A DNA stretch of 64,000 nucleotides, from the NCBI RefSeq assembly GCF_900115815.1, contig NZ_FOXV01000001.1, positions 186,001-250,000 of the forward strand, in the 5' to 3' direction. Source of the stretch: Roseivivax halotolerans (GTDB taxonomy: Bacteria; Pseudomonadota; Alphaproteobacteria; Rhodobacterales; Rhodobacteraceae). The position numbers and the translations under genes are program-made. Within the stretch, counting starts at the first letter, position 1. Each line of letters opens with the position of its first letter. Below, piece by piece: positions 17,404 to 26,994 of the stretch. The notes below the pieces were generated by a model. The model was not told the origin of the DNA and did not search any database. It saw only the letters and a program-made list of their open reading frames with translations.

Positions 17404-18363
17404 ATGACCCGACCGGGCAAAGCGCCAGAGGGCCAGATCGCCGACGCGGTCAGCGGCAATTGGGTGGACAAGAGCGCCCCCGAGGCCTGGAAGCCGTATT
17501 TCCGCCTGTCGCGGCTCGACCGCCCGATCGGCACCTGGCTTCTCCTCCTGCCCTGCTGGTGGGGCCTGTTCCTGGGATCGGTGCATACCGGTACCTTCAC
17601 CTGGCACGATCTGTGGATATTCGCGGGCTGCGGGATCGGCGCGATCCTGATGCGCGGCGCGGGCTGCACCTGGAACGACATCACCGACCGGGACATCGAC
17701 GGCTCGGTCGCGCGCACCGCGCTCCGGCCGATCCCGGCAGGCGACGTGACCGCGCGGCAGGCGCTCGGCTGGGCCGTTGCCCAATGCCTCGTCGCCTTCC
17801 TGATCCTGCTGACCTTCAACACGGCAGCGATCGCGCTCGGCATTCTCGCGCTTCTGCCCGTCGCGATCTACCCCTTCGCCAAGCGCTTCACCTGGTGGCC
17901 GCAAATCTTTCTCGGCCTCGCGTTCAACTGGGGCGCGCTTCTGGCCTGGACCGCCCATACCGGCAGCCTCGGATGGCCGGCGGTGCTGCTCTATCTTTCG
18001 GGCATGGGCTGGACGCTCTTCTATGACACGATCTACGCCCACCAGGACAAGGAAGATGACGCGCTCATCGGCGTGAAATCGACCGCCCGGCTCTTCGGCG
18101 ACCGCACGCCGCGTTTCCTGGCCATGTTCCTCGTTGGTGCGACCCTGCTCATGGCCGGGGCGGTCTGGATCGCTCTGCCACCGAATGCGCCGCTCACCGC
18201 CACTCTTGTCGCTCTCGGTCCCATCGCCTTCGCCATCCACCTCGCCCGCCAACTCGCACGGACCGAGCTCGACAACCACGACCGGCTGCTGGCACTCTTT
18301 CGCTCGAACCGCGATGCGGGGCTCTTGCCTGTGCTGTTTTTCGCCGGTGCCGCATTCGTGTGA
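17404..18363 (+). CDS. ubiA: 4-hydroxybenzoate polyprenyltransferase
   Basis: UbiA is the integral-membrane enzyme that attaches the polyprenyl tail to 4-hydroxybenzoate in ubiquinone synthesis. The 319-residue protein has eight or nine hydrophobic segments and the two Asp-rich Mg-diphosphate sites: NDITDRDIDG after helix 2 and DTIYAHQDKEDD after helix 6. The ATG at 17404 is preferred over the ATG at 17389 because it has a GAGGGGGGA ribosome site. That ribosome site fills most of the 13-bp gap to rsmE, so the promoter must lie within rsmE. Confidence 0.95.
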   Translation: MTRPGKAPEGQIADAVSGNWVDKSAPEAWKPYFRLSRLDRPIGTWLLLLPCWWGLFLGSVHTGTFTWHDLWIFAGCGIGAILMRGAGCTWNDITDRDIDGSVARTALRPIPAGDVTARQALGWAVAQCLVAFLILLTFNTAAIALGILALLPVAIYPFAKRFTWWPQIFLGLAFNWGALLAWTAHTGSLGWPAVLLYLSGMGWTLFYDTIYAHQDKEDDALIGVKSTARLFGDRTPRFLAMFLVGATLLMAGAVWIALPPNAPLTATLVALGPIAFAIHLARQLARTELDNHDRLLALFRSNRDAGLLPVLFFAGAAFV

Positions 18364-18422
18364 TTGCAGGTCCACCCCCTGCCGCCTACAAGGCGGCGGC
18401 TGAGACAAAGTCCGGAAGATCC

Positions 18423-20330
18423 ATGCGACTCTCCACACTGACGACGCTCGGCGGCACCTTCCTCGGCGCCGCAGCCCTGTCCATCATCGCCGCGAGCCTG
18501 TCGGCCCGCGTGATCGAGGAAAGCTCCATCACCGGAGTGGCCCGCGTTCTCGAGACCGACGGGATCGACTGGGCCGAAGTGGACGCGAACGGGCTTCAGG
18601 TCTTCGTCTACGGCACCGCACCCTCCGAGGCCGACCGCTTCCGCGCCCTGTCCCTTGCGGGCCAGGTTGTCGACGCGGCGCGGGTGATCGACGAGCTCAA
18701 CGTCAATGACAGCAGTGACATCGAGGCCCCGCAATTCTCGGTTGAGATCCTCAGGAATGAAGACCGCATCTCGCTGATCGGTCTCGTTCCGACCAGCTTC
18801 GACCGCGAACCGCTGGTCCAGACTCTCGAAGCGCTGGCCGACGATCCCGAAGACGTCTCGGATCTGATGGAAAGCGCGAATTTCCCCGCTCCCGAGAGCT
18901 GGGGGCCCGCCATGCGCTTCGCCGGCTTTGCGCTCGCCGACCTGCCCCGGGCCAAGATCTCCGTCAATGCCGAGCGGATCGCCATCGAAGCGATGGCCGA
19001 GACCGCCGAGGACCGCGACCGGATCGCCGCGAAGCTCGACAGTGCCGCGCCGGACGGGATCGAGCTTGTCCTGGACCTCGAGGCACCCCGCCCCGTTATC
19101 TCGCCCTTCGCCCTGCGCTTCACGATCAGCGAGGATAGCGCAGAGCTCGAGACTTGCGCCGCCGACACGGAGGCCGCGCGCGCCAGCATCGTCAATGCAG
19201 CGCGGCTCGCAGGCGCGTCTGCGGACACCGATTGCACCATCGCGCTCGGCGTTCCGTCCCCCGACTGGGGCACCGCCGGCGCAGAGGCCATCGCGGCCCT
19301 TGCCGAGATTGGTGGCGGCTCCGTCACCTTCTCCAACGCCGACATCGCGCTCGTCGCGGCCGAGGGCACGGACCCGGCACGGTTCGACCGGGTCGTCGGC
19401 GCGCTTGAGGGCGATCTGCCCGAGAGTTTCGTACTCGACGCGGTCCTGCCCGAAACGCCCGACGAAGACGCCGCCCCGCTCGAATTCGTCGCGACCCGCA
19501 GCCCCGAGGGCCAAGTCGCGCTACGTGGCCTGATCGATAACGAGGTGACCCGCACCGCCATCGACGGCTTCGCCCGCGCCGCGTTCAGCTCGAACTCGAT
19601 CCAGGTGGGCGCGCGCGTGTCGGACAATCTGCCGGACGGCTGGCGCGCCCGTGTTCTCGCCGGTCTCGAAGCGCTGTCCCGCCTCGACAACGGCGCCGCC
19701 ATCGTCACCCCGGACCGGATCTCCGTGCGCGGCGATACGGGCAACAAGGACGCCTCCGCCGAGATCGCCTCGCTCCTGTCCGAGAAACTCGGCACGGACC
19801 AGTTCGAGATCGACGTCACTTATGTCGAAAAACTGGATCCGAGCCTCGGCATCCCGACGCCCGAGGAATGCGTCGCCCAAATCGATGACATCATCGGTGA
19901 GCGCAAGATTTCCTTCGAGCCAGGTGCCGCCACGTTCGATGCCACCGCAAGGGACATCCTCGACGATATCGCCGAGCTCCTGAAACTCTGCGGCGATATC
20001 CCGCTCGAGATCCAGGGCCACACCGACAGCCAGGGCCGCGAGGTGATGAACCAGCAGCTCAGCCAGGAGCGGGCCCAGGCCGTGCTGATAGCGCTGGCCG
20101 AGCGCCGCGTGCTGACCTCCGCGTACCGCGCCGTCGGATACGGCGAGGAAGACCCCATCGCCGACAACGATACCGAAGCGGGCCGCGAGGCCAATCGCCG
20201 GATCGAATTCACCCTGATCGAGCCTGATCCCGTCCCGGAAGAAGAAACAACGCTCGAAAGCGTTGAAGCCGCGCCCCAAGATGGGGCACAAGAAGAAAGC
20301 GGGGACGGGACGGACGAGGCAGGCGAGTGA
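18423..20330 (+). CDS. OmpA-family protein with N-terminal membrane anchor and BON-like repeats
   Basis: The 635-residue protein starts with an uncleaved-looking hydrophobic segment (TFLGAAALSIIAASLSARVIE), which places the rest in the periplasm. Several BON-like repeats follow (for example GLQVFVYGTAPSEADRFRAL and later GQVALRGLIDNEVTRTAIDG). The C-terminal OmpA domain (about residues 500-615) carries ISFEPGAATFDATA and IQGHTDSQGREVMNQQLSQERAQAV and binds peptidoglycan by family. The tail is acidic. The stop overlaps the next gene's GTG (GTGA). The layout suggests a factor linking inner membrane and wall; the exact role is unknown. Confidence 0.9.
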   Translation: MRLSTLTTLGGTFLGAAALSIIAASLSARVIEESSITGVARVLETDGIDWAEVDANGLQVFVYGTAPSEADRFRALSLAGQVVDAARVIDELNVNDSSDIEAPQFSVEILRNEDRISLIGLVPTSFDREPLVQTLEALADDPEDVSDLMESANFPAPESWGPAMRFAGFALADLPRAKISVNAERIAIEAMAETAEDRDRIAAKLDSAAPDGIELVLDLEAPRPVISPFALRFTISEDSAELETCAADTEAARASIVNAARLAGASADTDCTIALGVPSPDWGTAGAEAIAALAEIGGGSVTFSNADIALVAAEGTDPARFDRVVGALEGDLPESFVLDAVLPETPDEDAAPLEFVATRSPEGQVALRGLIDNEVTRTAIDGFARAAFSSNSIQVGARVSDNLPDGWRARVLAGLEALSRLDNGAAIVTPDRISVRGDTGNKDASAEIASLLSEKLGTDQFEIDVTYVEKLDPSLGIPTPEECVAQIDDIIGERKISFEPGAATFDATARDILDDIAELLKLCGDIPLEIQGHTDSQGREVMNQQLSQERAQAVLIALAERRVLTSAYRAVGYGEEDPIADNDTEAGREANRRIEFTLIEPDPVPEEETTLESVEAAPQDGAQEESGDGTDEAGE

Positions 20331-20656
20331 ACAGGATCGAATTCATCATCAGCACAGCGATCATATTATTCGTGGCGTTCTGCCTGGGCTGGTTCGCGAA
20401 CTGGCTGGTGCACCGCTTCACGCGCGTCAGCCAAAGCGACATCTCCGAGCTCGAGAAGATGAGCCAGGAGCTGCACGAGGCCGAAGAAACGCGCGACCAG
20501 GCGATCACCTACCTGCAGCAGCGCGAAGCCGAGCTCACCAATCAGCTCGCACAGACCGAGGCTGAGCTTTCGGCGGCCATGGAGGGCTTGCGCGAGGCGC
20601 GCCACGAGGCCGAAGAGCTGCGCTCCTATCTCGAACGCAGCCAGGCCGCGGGCTGA
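20327..20656 (+). CDS. Membrane-anchored coiled-coil protein, partner of the OmpA-family gene
   Basis: The 109-residue protein has one N-terminal membrane helix (FIISTAIILFVAFCLGWFANWLV) followed by a long, highly charged helix (residues about 38-105) with heptad-like spacing, predicted by eye to be a coiled coil. The GTG start overlaps the upstream stop (GTGA), so both proteins are made together in a fixed ratio. No enzymatic motif is seen. A helper or scaffold for the OmpA/BON protein is plausible inference. Confidence 0.85.
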   Translation: MNRIEFIISTAIILFVAFCLGWFANWLVHRFTRVSQSDISELEKMSQELHEAEETRDQAITYLQQREAELTNQLAQTEAELSAAMEGLREARHEAEELRSYLERSQAAG

Positions 20657-20663
20657 CCCTTTC

Positions 20664-20771
20664 TCTTGGGTTGGCCAAAATACCGCGGGGAGCGCGAGGG
20701 GCCGCGCCCCTCGCTCGCGGGATGATCGGAACGATCAGCCCGCCAAGGATGCGCGGGCCCAAGGCCCGCTC
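20664..20771 (-). repeat. Intergenic hairpin element, copy 1 of 3
   Basis: A 25-bp core (20666-20690, ending ATACCGCGGGG) is followed by three inverted repeats: a 9-bp stem at 20694-20714, TGATCG-GAA-CGATCA at 20723-20737, and GCGGGCC-CAA-GGCCCGC at 20753-20769. Read leftward from the HNH gene stop (20779) it becomes GC hairpins ending in CGCGGTATTTTGG, which looks like a terminator. The rightward coiled-coil gene ends just before it, so it may act for both directions. Related copies lie at 48784-48915 and 53000-53080. Confidence 0.8.
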
Positions 20772-20778
20772 CGCCGGA

Positions 20779-21075
20779 TCATCGTTTGCGCCGCCCGCCC
20801 GAAGATCTTTTGTGAAATGTCGGCGGACGCTTTGCGACCCAGGTGAGGAATCCTTGCATCCTGGGATGCGCGCGCAGCTTCTCGGGCGTGTCGTAGTCCC
20901 GCGCAAGATCGGCCTCGGTGAAGGTGGCATGGATCTCGTTGTGGCAGATCTGATGCAACCTGACGACCGGCCCGCCTTTCCCGCCTTTGAGCTTCGGAAC
21001 GAGGTGATGCAGGCTGCTCTTCGCGTCGGGCGGAATGGGCCGCAGACACAGCGGACAGATCGGATCATCGGTCAT
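20779..21075 (-). CDS. HNH endonuclease-like protein
   Basis: The 98-residue protein has the small HNH/treble-clef layout: CPLCLRPIPP near the N-terminus, then SLHHLVPKLKGGKGG, LHQICHNEIHATFTEADLAR, with the H..N..H residues and Cys pairs for zinc intact. HNH domains of this size act as nucleases or nicking domains in many settings; no methylase, phage or intron gene is next to it, so its biological role is open. The start codon is inside CATG (21073-21076), which also reads ATG on the other strand for a possible start of the flavoprotein gene. Confidence 0.85.
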   Translation of the reverse strand: MTDDPICPLCLRPIPPDAKSSLHHLVPKLKGGKGGPVVRLHQICHNEIHATFTEADLARDYDTPEKLRAHPRMQGFLTWVAKRPPTFHKRSSGGRRKR

Positions 21076-21085
21076 GGCAGGCAAG

Positions 21086-22294
21086 ATGGCAGTGGCTGAT
21101 ACGGCTTCAAGAGCGGATGCGCTGGTGATCGGCGGCGGCCCTGCAGGCCTGATGGCCACCGAAGCCTTGCTCGATGCCGGTCTTAGCGTGCTCCTGGCGG
21201 ACCAGAAACCAAGCCTTGCGCGCAAGTTCCTGATGGCCGGGAAATCCGGGCTGAACATCACCCATGACAGCACCCCCGCAGCCTTCCGCGCCGCCTTTGG
21301 CGCCGCGACCTGGCTGCACCCGGCTTTGGACGCATTCGGCCCACGCGAGGCCATCGCCTTTTGCGAGGCGCTGGGACAAGAGACGTTCACCGGCTCGACG
21401 GGCCGCGTCTTTCCCAAGGCGATGAAAGCGTCGCCGCTTCTGCGCGCATGGCTCGCACGGCTTGCGGGCAAGGGCCTTCAGACCCGTACGCGCTGGCGCT
21501 GGCAAGGCGATCTCGGCCCGTTCACTTTCGAAACGCCGGAGGGCGCCACGGAAATCGCTCCGCGGGTAACGGTTCTGGCGCTCGGCGGAGCAAGCTGGCG
21601 GCGTCTTGGCTCGGATGGCGCATGGGCTTTGCCCCTTGCCAGCGCGGGCATCCCGCTCACGCCCTTTGCCCCCAGCAATTCAGGGCTGTGGGTGCGCTGG
21701 TCGGATCACATGCGCCGCCATTTCGGCGCGCCTCTCAAGAACGTGGCGTTTCGCGCAGGTGATCTGACGTCGCAAGGCGAAGCGGTGATCTCCGAACGGG
21801 GCCTGGAAGGGGGCGGGCTCTACCCGTTGACACCTGCCTTGCGCGAAGGTGCCCCGCTCAAGATCGACCTTGCGCCGGGTCTGAGCATGGATGATGTGGC
21901 GCGGCGGCTCGCGAGACGGCGCGGGAAGGAGAGCCTGTCCAACCGGCTACGAAAGGCTCTAAATCTCGCGCCCCAGGCGCAGGCGCTTTTGATGGAATGG
22001 GGTCGACCCCTTCCTGGTGATGCCGCCGAGCTTGCCGCATGCGTCAAATACCTGACCGCTCAGCATGACGGGCTGCGGCCAATGGACGAGGCGATTTCGA
22101 CAGCCGGGGGTATCCAAGCCGACGCGCTCGATACCGGCTTCATGCTCAACAGCCATCCCGGCATCTTCGCCGCTGGCGAGATGCTCGACTGGGAGGCCCC
22201 GACGGGCGGCTTTCTTCTGACCGCCTCGATGGCGACCGGCCTTTGCGCGGGCCGGGCCGCCGCGCGCTACGGCAGGGCCGACGCCCGTTTGTAA
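21086..22294 (+). CDS. NAD(P)/FAD-dependent oxidoreductase (HI0933/TIGR03862-like flavoprotein)
   Basis: The roughly 402-residue flavoprotein has the N-terminal dinucleotide motif VIGGGPAGLMATEALLDAG and then LMAGKSGLNITHD, typical of the HI0933/YhiN group, and a C-terminal FAD-binding stretch with TAGGIQADALDTGFMLNSHPGIFAAGEMLDWEAPTGGFLL. Substrate is unknown in the family. I placed the start at 21086; an ATG at 21074 would share bases with the HNH start codon. Its 3' end overlaps that of the facing GST gene by 28 bp. Confidence 0.9.
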   Translation: MAVADTASRADALVIGGGPAGLMATEALLDAGLSVLLADQKPSLARKFLMAGKSGLNITHDSTPAAFRAAFGAATWLHPALDAFGPREAIAFCEALGQETFTGSTGRVFPKAMKASPLLRAWLARLAGKGLQTRTRWRWQGDLGPFTFETPEGATEIAPRVTVLALGGASWRRLGSDGAWALPLASAGIPLTPFAPSNSGLWVRWSDHMRRHFGAPLKNVAFRAGDLTSQGEAVISERGLEGGGLYPLTPALREGAPLKIDLAPGLSMDDVARRLARRRGKESLSNRLRKALNLAPQAQALLMEWGRPLPGDAAELAACVKYLTAQHDGLRPMDEAISTAGGIQADALDTGFMLNSHPGIFAAGEMLDWEAPTGGFLLTASMATGLCAGRAAARYGRADARL

Positions 22295-22857
22295 GCCTCG
22301 CGGGCGCGTAGGGTCCGCGTGTAGTCCTTGAAGGCCTCGGGTGGGTCGGGAAACTTCGCCGCGCGTGCCCAGCCGCCGCAATGGCACAAGAGGATGTCCG
22401 GCACGGTCATGGTTTCACCCAGAAGGTAAGGCCCCGCGATGTCGTCTGTGATCCGCGACAGGTTCTCGGCGAACTCGGATTTCAGACTGTCCTTGATCGC
22501 GGGCACGCGCGCAGGTTCGGGCAGGATGAAAGAGTGCCGAGCCGCCGTCCACAGAAGCGCGTCGAGCTCGTCGAGAATTCGAAACGTCCAGGCGTCCTGC
22601 TTGGCGCGCTCAACCGTTCCGGCGGCAAAGGTGAAAGCCCCGTGCCGGTCCGCGAGAAATTGCAGGATCGCTGCGGAATCGGGAATGGCCCGATCGTCCG
22701 CAAGAAGGACCGGGACCTTGCCTAGTGGGCTTGCGCGCCGCACCTCGTCGCTGCGCGGGCCGACGGGCTGGTGCTCGTAGTCGACCTCAAGCTCTTCCAA
22801 GAGCCAGAGCGGGCGGAAGGCGCGCGTTTTGGCCGTGCCAAGAAGGGTGTATTTCAT
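22267..22857 (-). CDS. Glutathione S-transferase family protein
   Basis: The 196-residue protein has the thioredoxin-like GST N-terminal domain (MKYTLLGTAKTRAFRPLWLLEEL, SPLGKVPVL, IPDSAAILQFLADRHG, where the cis-Pro and the glutathione-binding DS are visible) and an alpha-helical C-terminal domain with GETMTVPDILLCHCGGWA. The start has a clean AGAGGAGAG site. The substrate cannot be told. It stands between a flavoprotein gene (convergent) and holA (same strand, 54 bp upstream). Confidence 0.9.
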   Translation of the reverse strand: MKYTLLGTAKTRAFRPLWLLEELEVDYEHQPVGPRSDEVRRASPLGKVPVLLADDRAIPDSAAILQFLADRHGAFTFAAGTVERAKQDAWTFRILDELDALLWTAARHSFILPEPARVPAIKDSLKSEFAENLSRITDDIAGPYLLGETMTVPDILLCHCGGWARAAKFPDPPEAFKDYTRTLRAREAYKRASALP

Positions 22858-22911
22858 CTGATGCTCTCCTCTGCGGTGCAGAGTGACAGCCACCTTCTGC
22901 CCCGGCAAGGC

Positions 22912-23937
22912 TCAGCGGCGGGCGAGCATCGCAAGGCGGATGAGCGCGCGCTCGACCAGCGCCATCTGCGGCGCGGTCTGGCCCGCAGAGCGCAGGCTGA
23001 GATCCGTATCGGTCAGGATGGTCAGCGCTTGTTCGAGCTTGCGCCCGCCCCATCCTTGCGCCTGCCGCAACATCCGGTCGCGGCGCGGCCCGAAGACGGG
23101 CGGGCGCACGCGCCCGATCCCAGCCTGCGGCCCGCCAGGATCGGAGGCCGCCGCGTGCAGCGTGCGGAAATGACGGGTCGCCATGATAACGAGCGTCACC
23201 GCGTTGCTCCCCTGAGCCTCGAGCCGCTGCATGACTGGGCCAATCTCTTCGGTCCGCCCTTCTGCAACGACATGCAGGATCTCGTCCACATCCGCTTCGG
23301 TCGAGGTCGGCGCCATCAGCGCCACCTCGGAAGCGGATAGCGGGGCCTCGTCGCCGATCTTGTAAAGCGCAATCTTCTCGACCGTCTGGCGGAAATCGCC
23401 GGGATCGAGGCTGCGCGCGAGCGCGAAAAGCGCATCGCCCGCGGACCGGTCGATCCGCGACAGGCCAGCGCGTTCCAGGTCGGCCTCGATCTCCGCACGG
23501 CTTGGCGGGTCGTTGTAGATGCCAGCGGCATAGGCGCGAGGATGCGCCTCGAAGGCTTTGCGGAGCTTGGAGGTGGCCTTGAGCTGGCCCGCCGTGACGA
23601 TGATCTGCGCATCGCCCGGTTGCCAATCCGCAAGCGCCGTGGTGACCGGCGCCGCGACGTTGTCGTTGCCTTCCTCGACAAAGGCGACGCGCGGGCCGGG
23701 GAAGAACCCTTGCGCCTTGATCGCATCGATGAGTCGCGCAGGCTCTTTCCTCAGCTCGGCGGCGGACATGCGTTCGAGCCGCATCTCCTCCTCACCGCTT
23801 GGGCCGATGAGCGCCGCGATCACCTCTTGCCGGCGAAGCGCCACGCGCATCGCGTCCTCGCCATAGATCAGAAGGCCAGCGGCCTCCGGGTCGGGCTTTC
23901 GGAAATAGGCGGGCGCATCGCGGGGCGAGAGTTTCAT
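22912..23937 (-). CDS. holA: DNA polymerase III subunit delta
   Basis: HolA is the clamp-loader wrench that opens the beta clamp. The 341-residue protein has the alphaproteobacterial HolA layout: LLIYGEDAMRVALRRQEVIAAL, then a AAA-like body with RKEPARLIDAIKAQGFFPGPRVAFVEEG, ALADWQPGDAQIIVTAGQLKATSKLRKAFE, and the C-terminal helical collar with LVIMATRHFRTL. The ATG overlaps the lptE stop (ATGA). It closes the leuS-lptE-holA leftward unit. Confidence 0.93.
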   Translation of the reverse strand: MKLSPRDAPAYFRKPDPEAAGLLIYGEDAMRVALRRQEVIAALIGPSGEEEMRLERMSAAELRKEPARLIDAIKAQGFFPGPRVAFVEEGNDNVAAPVTTALADWQPGDAQIIVTAGQLKATSKLRKAFEAHPRAYAAGIYNDPPSRAEIEADLERAGLSRIDRSAGDALFALARSLDPGDFRQTVEKIALYKIGDEAPLSASEVALMAPTSTEADVDEILHVVAEGRTEEIGPVMQRLEAQGSNAVTLVIMATRHFRTLHAAASDPGGPQAGIGRVRPPVFGPRRDRMLRQAQGWGGRKLEQALTILTDTDLSLRSAGQTAPQMALVERALIRLAMLARR

Positions 23938-24434
23938 CGCGCCGGGGTCAGACGGTCCGCGACGAACAGGAGATCCTCGACGATCCGGTCGCCGAGAATC
24001 GTCGCCAGCCGCTCCTCCGCATCGGATTGGGACGCAGGCGTCGAAACGATGGAGCCGGTAGCCGAATAGCCGACGAATTCCTCGGCCTCACCCTCCGCGA
24101 TCTCGATGCCGCGCGAATCCTTTAGCGAATAGGTGGCGCTGCCGACGATGCGGAAGCGCGTGGTGAAGCCGGCCGAGGTCGTGCCGAAATCCTGCTCTTC
24201 GGTTGAGACGTTCACGGTCAGAACGTAAGGCCCTTCGGCCCGGCCGATCCGCTCCTCGATCCGTCGGCGCAAGAGATAGCCGGAGCGATTGTCCGGCGCA
24301 TCGACCCGGATCTGACCGTCCAGCACCTGCGCGCCACCCGACGGCCCATAGGCCGGGGTGAAGCCGCAGCCGGTCAGCGACGCCGCGATCAGGCTCGCCG
24401 CAACGCCATGCCGGATCCGCTCAAACGACCACAT
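23934..24434 (-). CDS. lptE: LPS-assembly lipoprotein LptE
   Basis: LptE plugs the LptD outer-membrane barrel that inserts lipopolysaccharide. The 166-residue precursor has a lipoprotein signal peptide with lipobox LTGC (Cys at residue 23), then [11 protein letters not shown] and [22 protein letters not shown], matching the short alphaproteobacterial form (DUF/YrbK type). It overlaps the leuS 3' end by 14 bp and the holA start by 4 bp; this order is common in alphaproteobacteria, which supports the call. Confidence 0.9.
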   Translation of the reverse strand: MWSFERIRHGVAASLIAASLTGCGFTPAYGPSGGAQVLDGQIRVDAPDNRSGYLLRRRIEERIGRAEGPYVLTVNVSTEEQDFGTTSAGFTTRFRIVGSATYSLKDSRGIEIAEGEAEEFVGYSATGSIVSTPASQSDAEERLATILGDRIVEDLLFVADRLTPAR

Positions 24435-26994
24435 TCACGATCCGTCCCGGCACCACGATCACCTTCTTGGGTTCGGCACCATCAAGCGCCTTGACCACAG
24501 CATGATGAGCGAGCGCGGTCTTTTCAACCTCGGCCTTGTCCATGTCCTTCGGTACGGCGATCTCCGCGCGGCGCTTGCCGTTGATCTGGATGGGAAGCGT
24601 CACGGTGTCCTCGACCATCATCGCCGGGTCGGCCTCGGGCCAGGGCGCATCGACGATGAGCCCCTCGCCGCCGAGCATCGACCAAAGCTCTTCAGAAAGG
24701 TGCGGTGTCATCGGCGACATGAGCTGCGCCAGCACGCGCGCTGCCTCCCGCTTCGCCTCGCCTCCGGCCTCGGCCTTCGAAAGCGCGTTGGTGAAGGCGT
24801 AAAGGCGCGCGATGGCGGCATTGAAGCCAAAGCTTTCAACGCCCTTCGTCACCTCGTCGATGGTCTTGTGCATCTCGCGCAAGAGCACCTCGTCCCCCTC
24901 TTGCGAGGAAGCCTCGGAGGCGGCCGCTTCGGAGGCGATGCGGTAGACCCGTGCGAGGTGCCTGGACGCAGCTTCCGCCCCCGCGGCGGTCCACTCGACA
25001 TCCCGCTCGGGCGGGCTGTCGGAGAGGACGAACCAGCGCGCGGTATCCGCGCCGTACTGATCGATGATCGAGACCGGATCGACGACGTTCTTCTTCGATT
25101 TCGACATCTTCGCAGATGGTACGATCTCGACCTCGGTGCCGTCTTTCAGGAACGCGGAATCGCCGCGCAGCTCGACATCCTCGGGGAAGTGGTAGACCGG
25201 GCGGCCCGCCTTGTCCTTGGTCTGGAAGATCGCGTGCGTCACCATGCCTTGCGTGAAGAGCGCGTCGAACGGCTCGTTCGCGGTCTCGGGCAGATGCCCG
25301 GTCAGGTGCATCGCGCGGGCAAAGAAGCGCGAATAGAGAAGATGGAGGATCGCGTGCTCGATCCCGCCGATATACTGGTCGACATTCATCCAGTAATCGG
25401 CTTCCGCCCGATCCGTCGGCGTCTCCGCGCGCGGCGCGGTGAAGCGGGCGAAATACCAGGACGAATCGACGAATGTGTCCATCGTGTCGGTCTCGCGCCG
25501 AGCCGCCGCACCGCAGTTCGGACAAGGGACATCGCGCCAGGTCGGATGCCGGTCGAGCGGATTGCCCGGCACGTCGAAGCTGACATCGTCCGGCAGCTCG
25601 ATCGGCAGGTTCTCCTTTTTCTCGGGCACCACGCCGCAGGTCTCGCAATGGACGACCGGGATCGGACAGCCCCAATAGCGCTGGCGCGAGAGACCCCAGT
25701 CGCGCAGTCGGAACTTGGTCACGCCCTGCCCGACGCCCTGTTCTTCGCAAAACGCGATGGCGGCCTCGAGCGCCTCGTCACCGGTCTGCGCCTCCTGTCC
25801 CGCGAAGCCCTTGATATAGCGCACGGTCTCGGCCTTGGGCGGCACGTAGGCGGGCCCGCCCTCTTCCGGCAGGATGAAGGTGCCTTCCTCGCCCATCGCC
25901 GGGGCAAAGACGGTGGTGACCGGCAACTCATATTTGCGCGCGAAATCGAGGTCGCGCTGATCGTGGGCCGGGCAGCCGAAAATGGCGCCCGTGCCGTAAT
26001 CCATCAGGATGAAGTTCGCGATATAGACCGGCAGCTCCCAGCTCGTATCGAACGGGTGGCGCACGGTGATACCCGTGTCAAAGCCACGCTTTTCGGCTTT
26101 CTCCAGCTCCTCTTCGGAGGTGCCCATGCGGCGGCACTCGGCGTTGAACGCGGCGATCTCGTCATTGTCGCGCTCAAGCTGCCGGGCCAGCGGATGGTCG
26201 GGCGAAACGCCGACGAAGGACGCGCCAAGCAGCGTGTCGGGCCGGGTCGTATAGACCTCGATCCGGTCGAATCCTTCGGGCGCGTCCACCGTCGAGAACG
26301 CGAATTGCAGCCCCCGCGACCGGCCGATCCAGTTGGCCTGCATGGTCTTCACCTTGGCGGGCCAGTCGTCGAGCGTATCGAGCGCATCGAGCAGCTCTTC
26401 GGAATAATCCGAGATGCGGAAGAACCATTGCGTCAGCTCGCGCCGCTCCACCAAGGCGCCCGACCGCCAGCCGCGCCCGTCCTCCACCTGCTCGTTGGCG
26501 AGCACGGTCATGTCGACGGGGTCCCAGTTCACCACCGCGTTCTTGCGGTAGACGAGACCCTTCTCGAGGAAATCGAGGAAGAGCGCCTGCTGCTGGCCGT
26601 AATATTCGGGATCGCAGGTCGCGAACATCCGGCTCCAGTCGAGCGAGAAGCCGAGCGGCTTCATCTGCTTCACCATCGTGTCGATGTTGTCGTAGGTCCA
26701 GGTCTTGGGATGCCCACCCGACGCCATCGCGGCGTTCTCGGCCGGCATGCCGAACGCGTCAAACCCCATCGGGTGCAGCACGTTATGCCCGGTCGCCCGC
26801 TTGTAGCGCGCCACCACGTCACCCATCGTGTAGTTACGGACATGGCCGATATGAATACGCCCGGACGGATAGGGGAACATCTCGAGCACGTAGTATTTCG
26901 GCTTGTCGCCGGTGCGGCGGGCTTCGAAGCTGCCGGCCTCGTGCCAGGCATCCTGCCATTTCGGCTCGATCTCGGCGGGGGTGTAGCGCGCCAT
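24421..26994 (-). CDS. leuS: Leucyl-tRNA synthetase
   Basis: The 857-residue class I synthetase has the HIGH motif in [15 protein letters not shown] (about residue 45), the CP1 editing domain with [13 protein letters not shown] and the catalytic KMSKS in [14 protein letters not shown] (about residue 620). The zinc-like CETCGVV and [11 protein letters not shown] pairs are present. [17 protein letters not shown] is the family N-terminus, so the ATG at 26994 was chosen although the frame is open further upstream. It is followed by lptE and holA. The opposite strand has a very long open frame which is a mirror of its codon usage. Confidence 0.97.
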   Translation of the reverse strand: MARYTPAEIEPKWQDAWHEAGSFEARRTGDKPKYYVLEMFPYPSGRIHIGHVRNYTMGDVVARYKRATGHNVLHPMGFDAFGMPAENAAMASGGHPKTWTYDNIDTMVKQMKPLGFSLDWSRMFATCDPEYYGQQQALFLDFLEKGLVYRKNAVVNWDPVDMTVLANEQVEDGRGWRSGALVERRELTQWFFRISDYSEELLDALDTLDDWPAKVKTMQANWIGRSRGLQFAFSTVDAPEGFDRIEVYTTRPDTLLGASFVGVSPDHPLARQLERDNDEIAAFNAECRRMGTSEEELEKAEKRGFDTGITVRHPFDTSWELPVYIANFILMDYGTGAIFGCPAHDQRDLDFARKYELPVTTVFAPAMGEEGTFILPEEGGPAYVPPKAETVRYIKGFAGQEAQTGDEALEAAIAFCEEQGVGQGVTKFRLRDWGLSRQRYWGCPIPVVHCETCGVVPEKKENLPIELPDDVSFDVPGNPLDRHPTWRDVPCPNCGAAARRETDTMDTFVDSSWYFARFTAPRAETPTDRAEADYWMNVDQYIGGIEHAILHLLYSRFFARAMHLTGHLPETANEPFDALFTQGMVTHAIFQTKDKAGRPVYHFPEDVELRGDSAFLKDGTEVEIVPSAKMSKSKKNVVDPVSIIDQYGADTARWFVLSDSPPERDVEWTAAGAEAASRHLARVYRIASEAAASEASSQEGDEVLLREMHKTIDEVTKGVESFGFNAAIARLYAFTNALSKAEAGGEAKREAARVLAQLMSPMTPHLSEELWSMLGGEGLIVDAPWPEADPAMMVEDTVTLPIQINGKRRAEIAVPKDMDKAEVEKTALAHHAVVKALDGAEPKKVIVVPGRIVNVVV

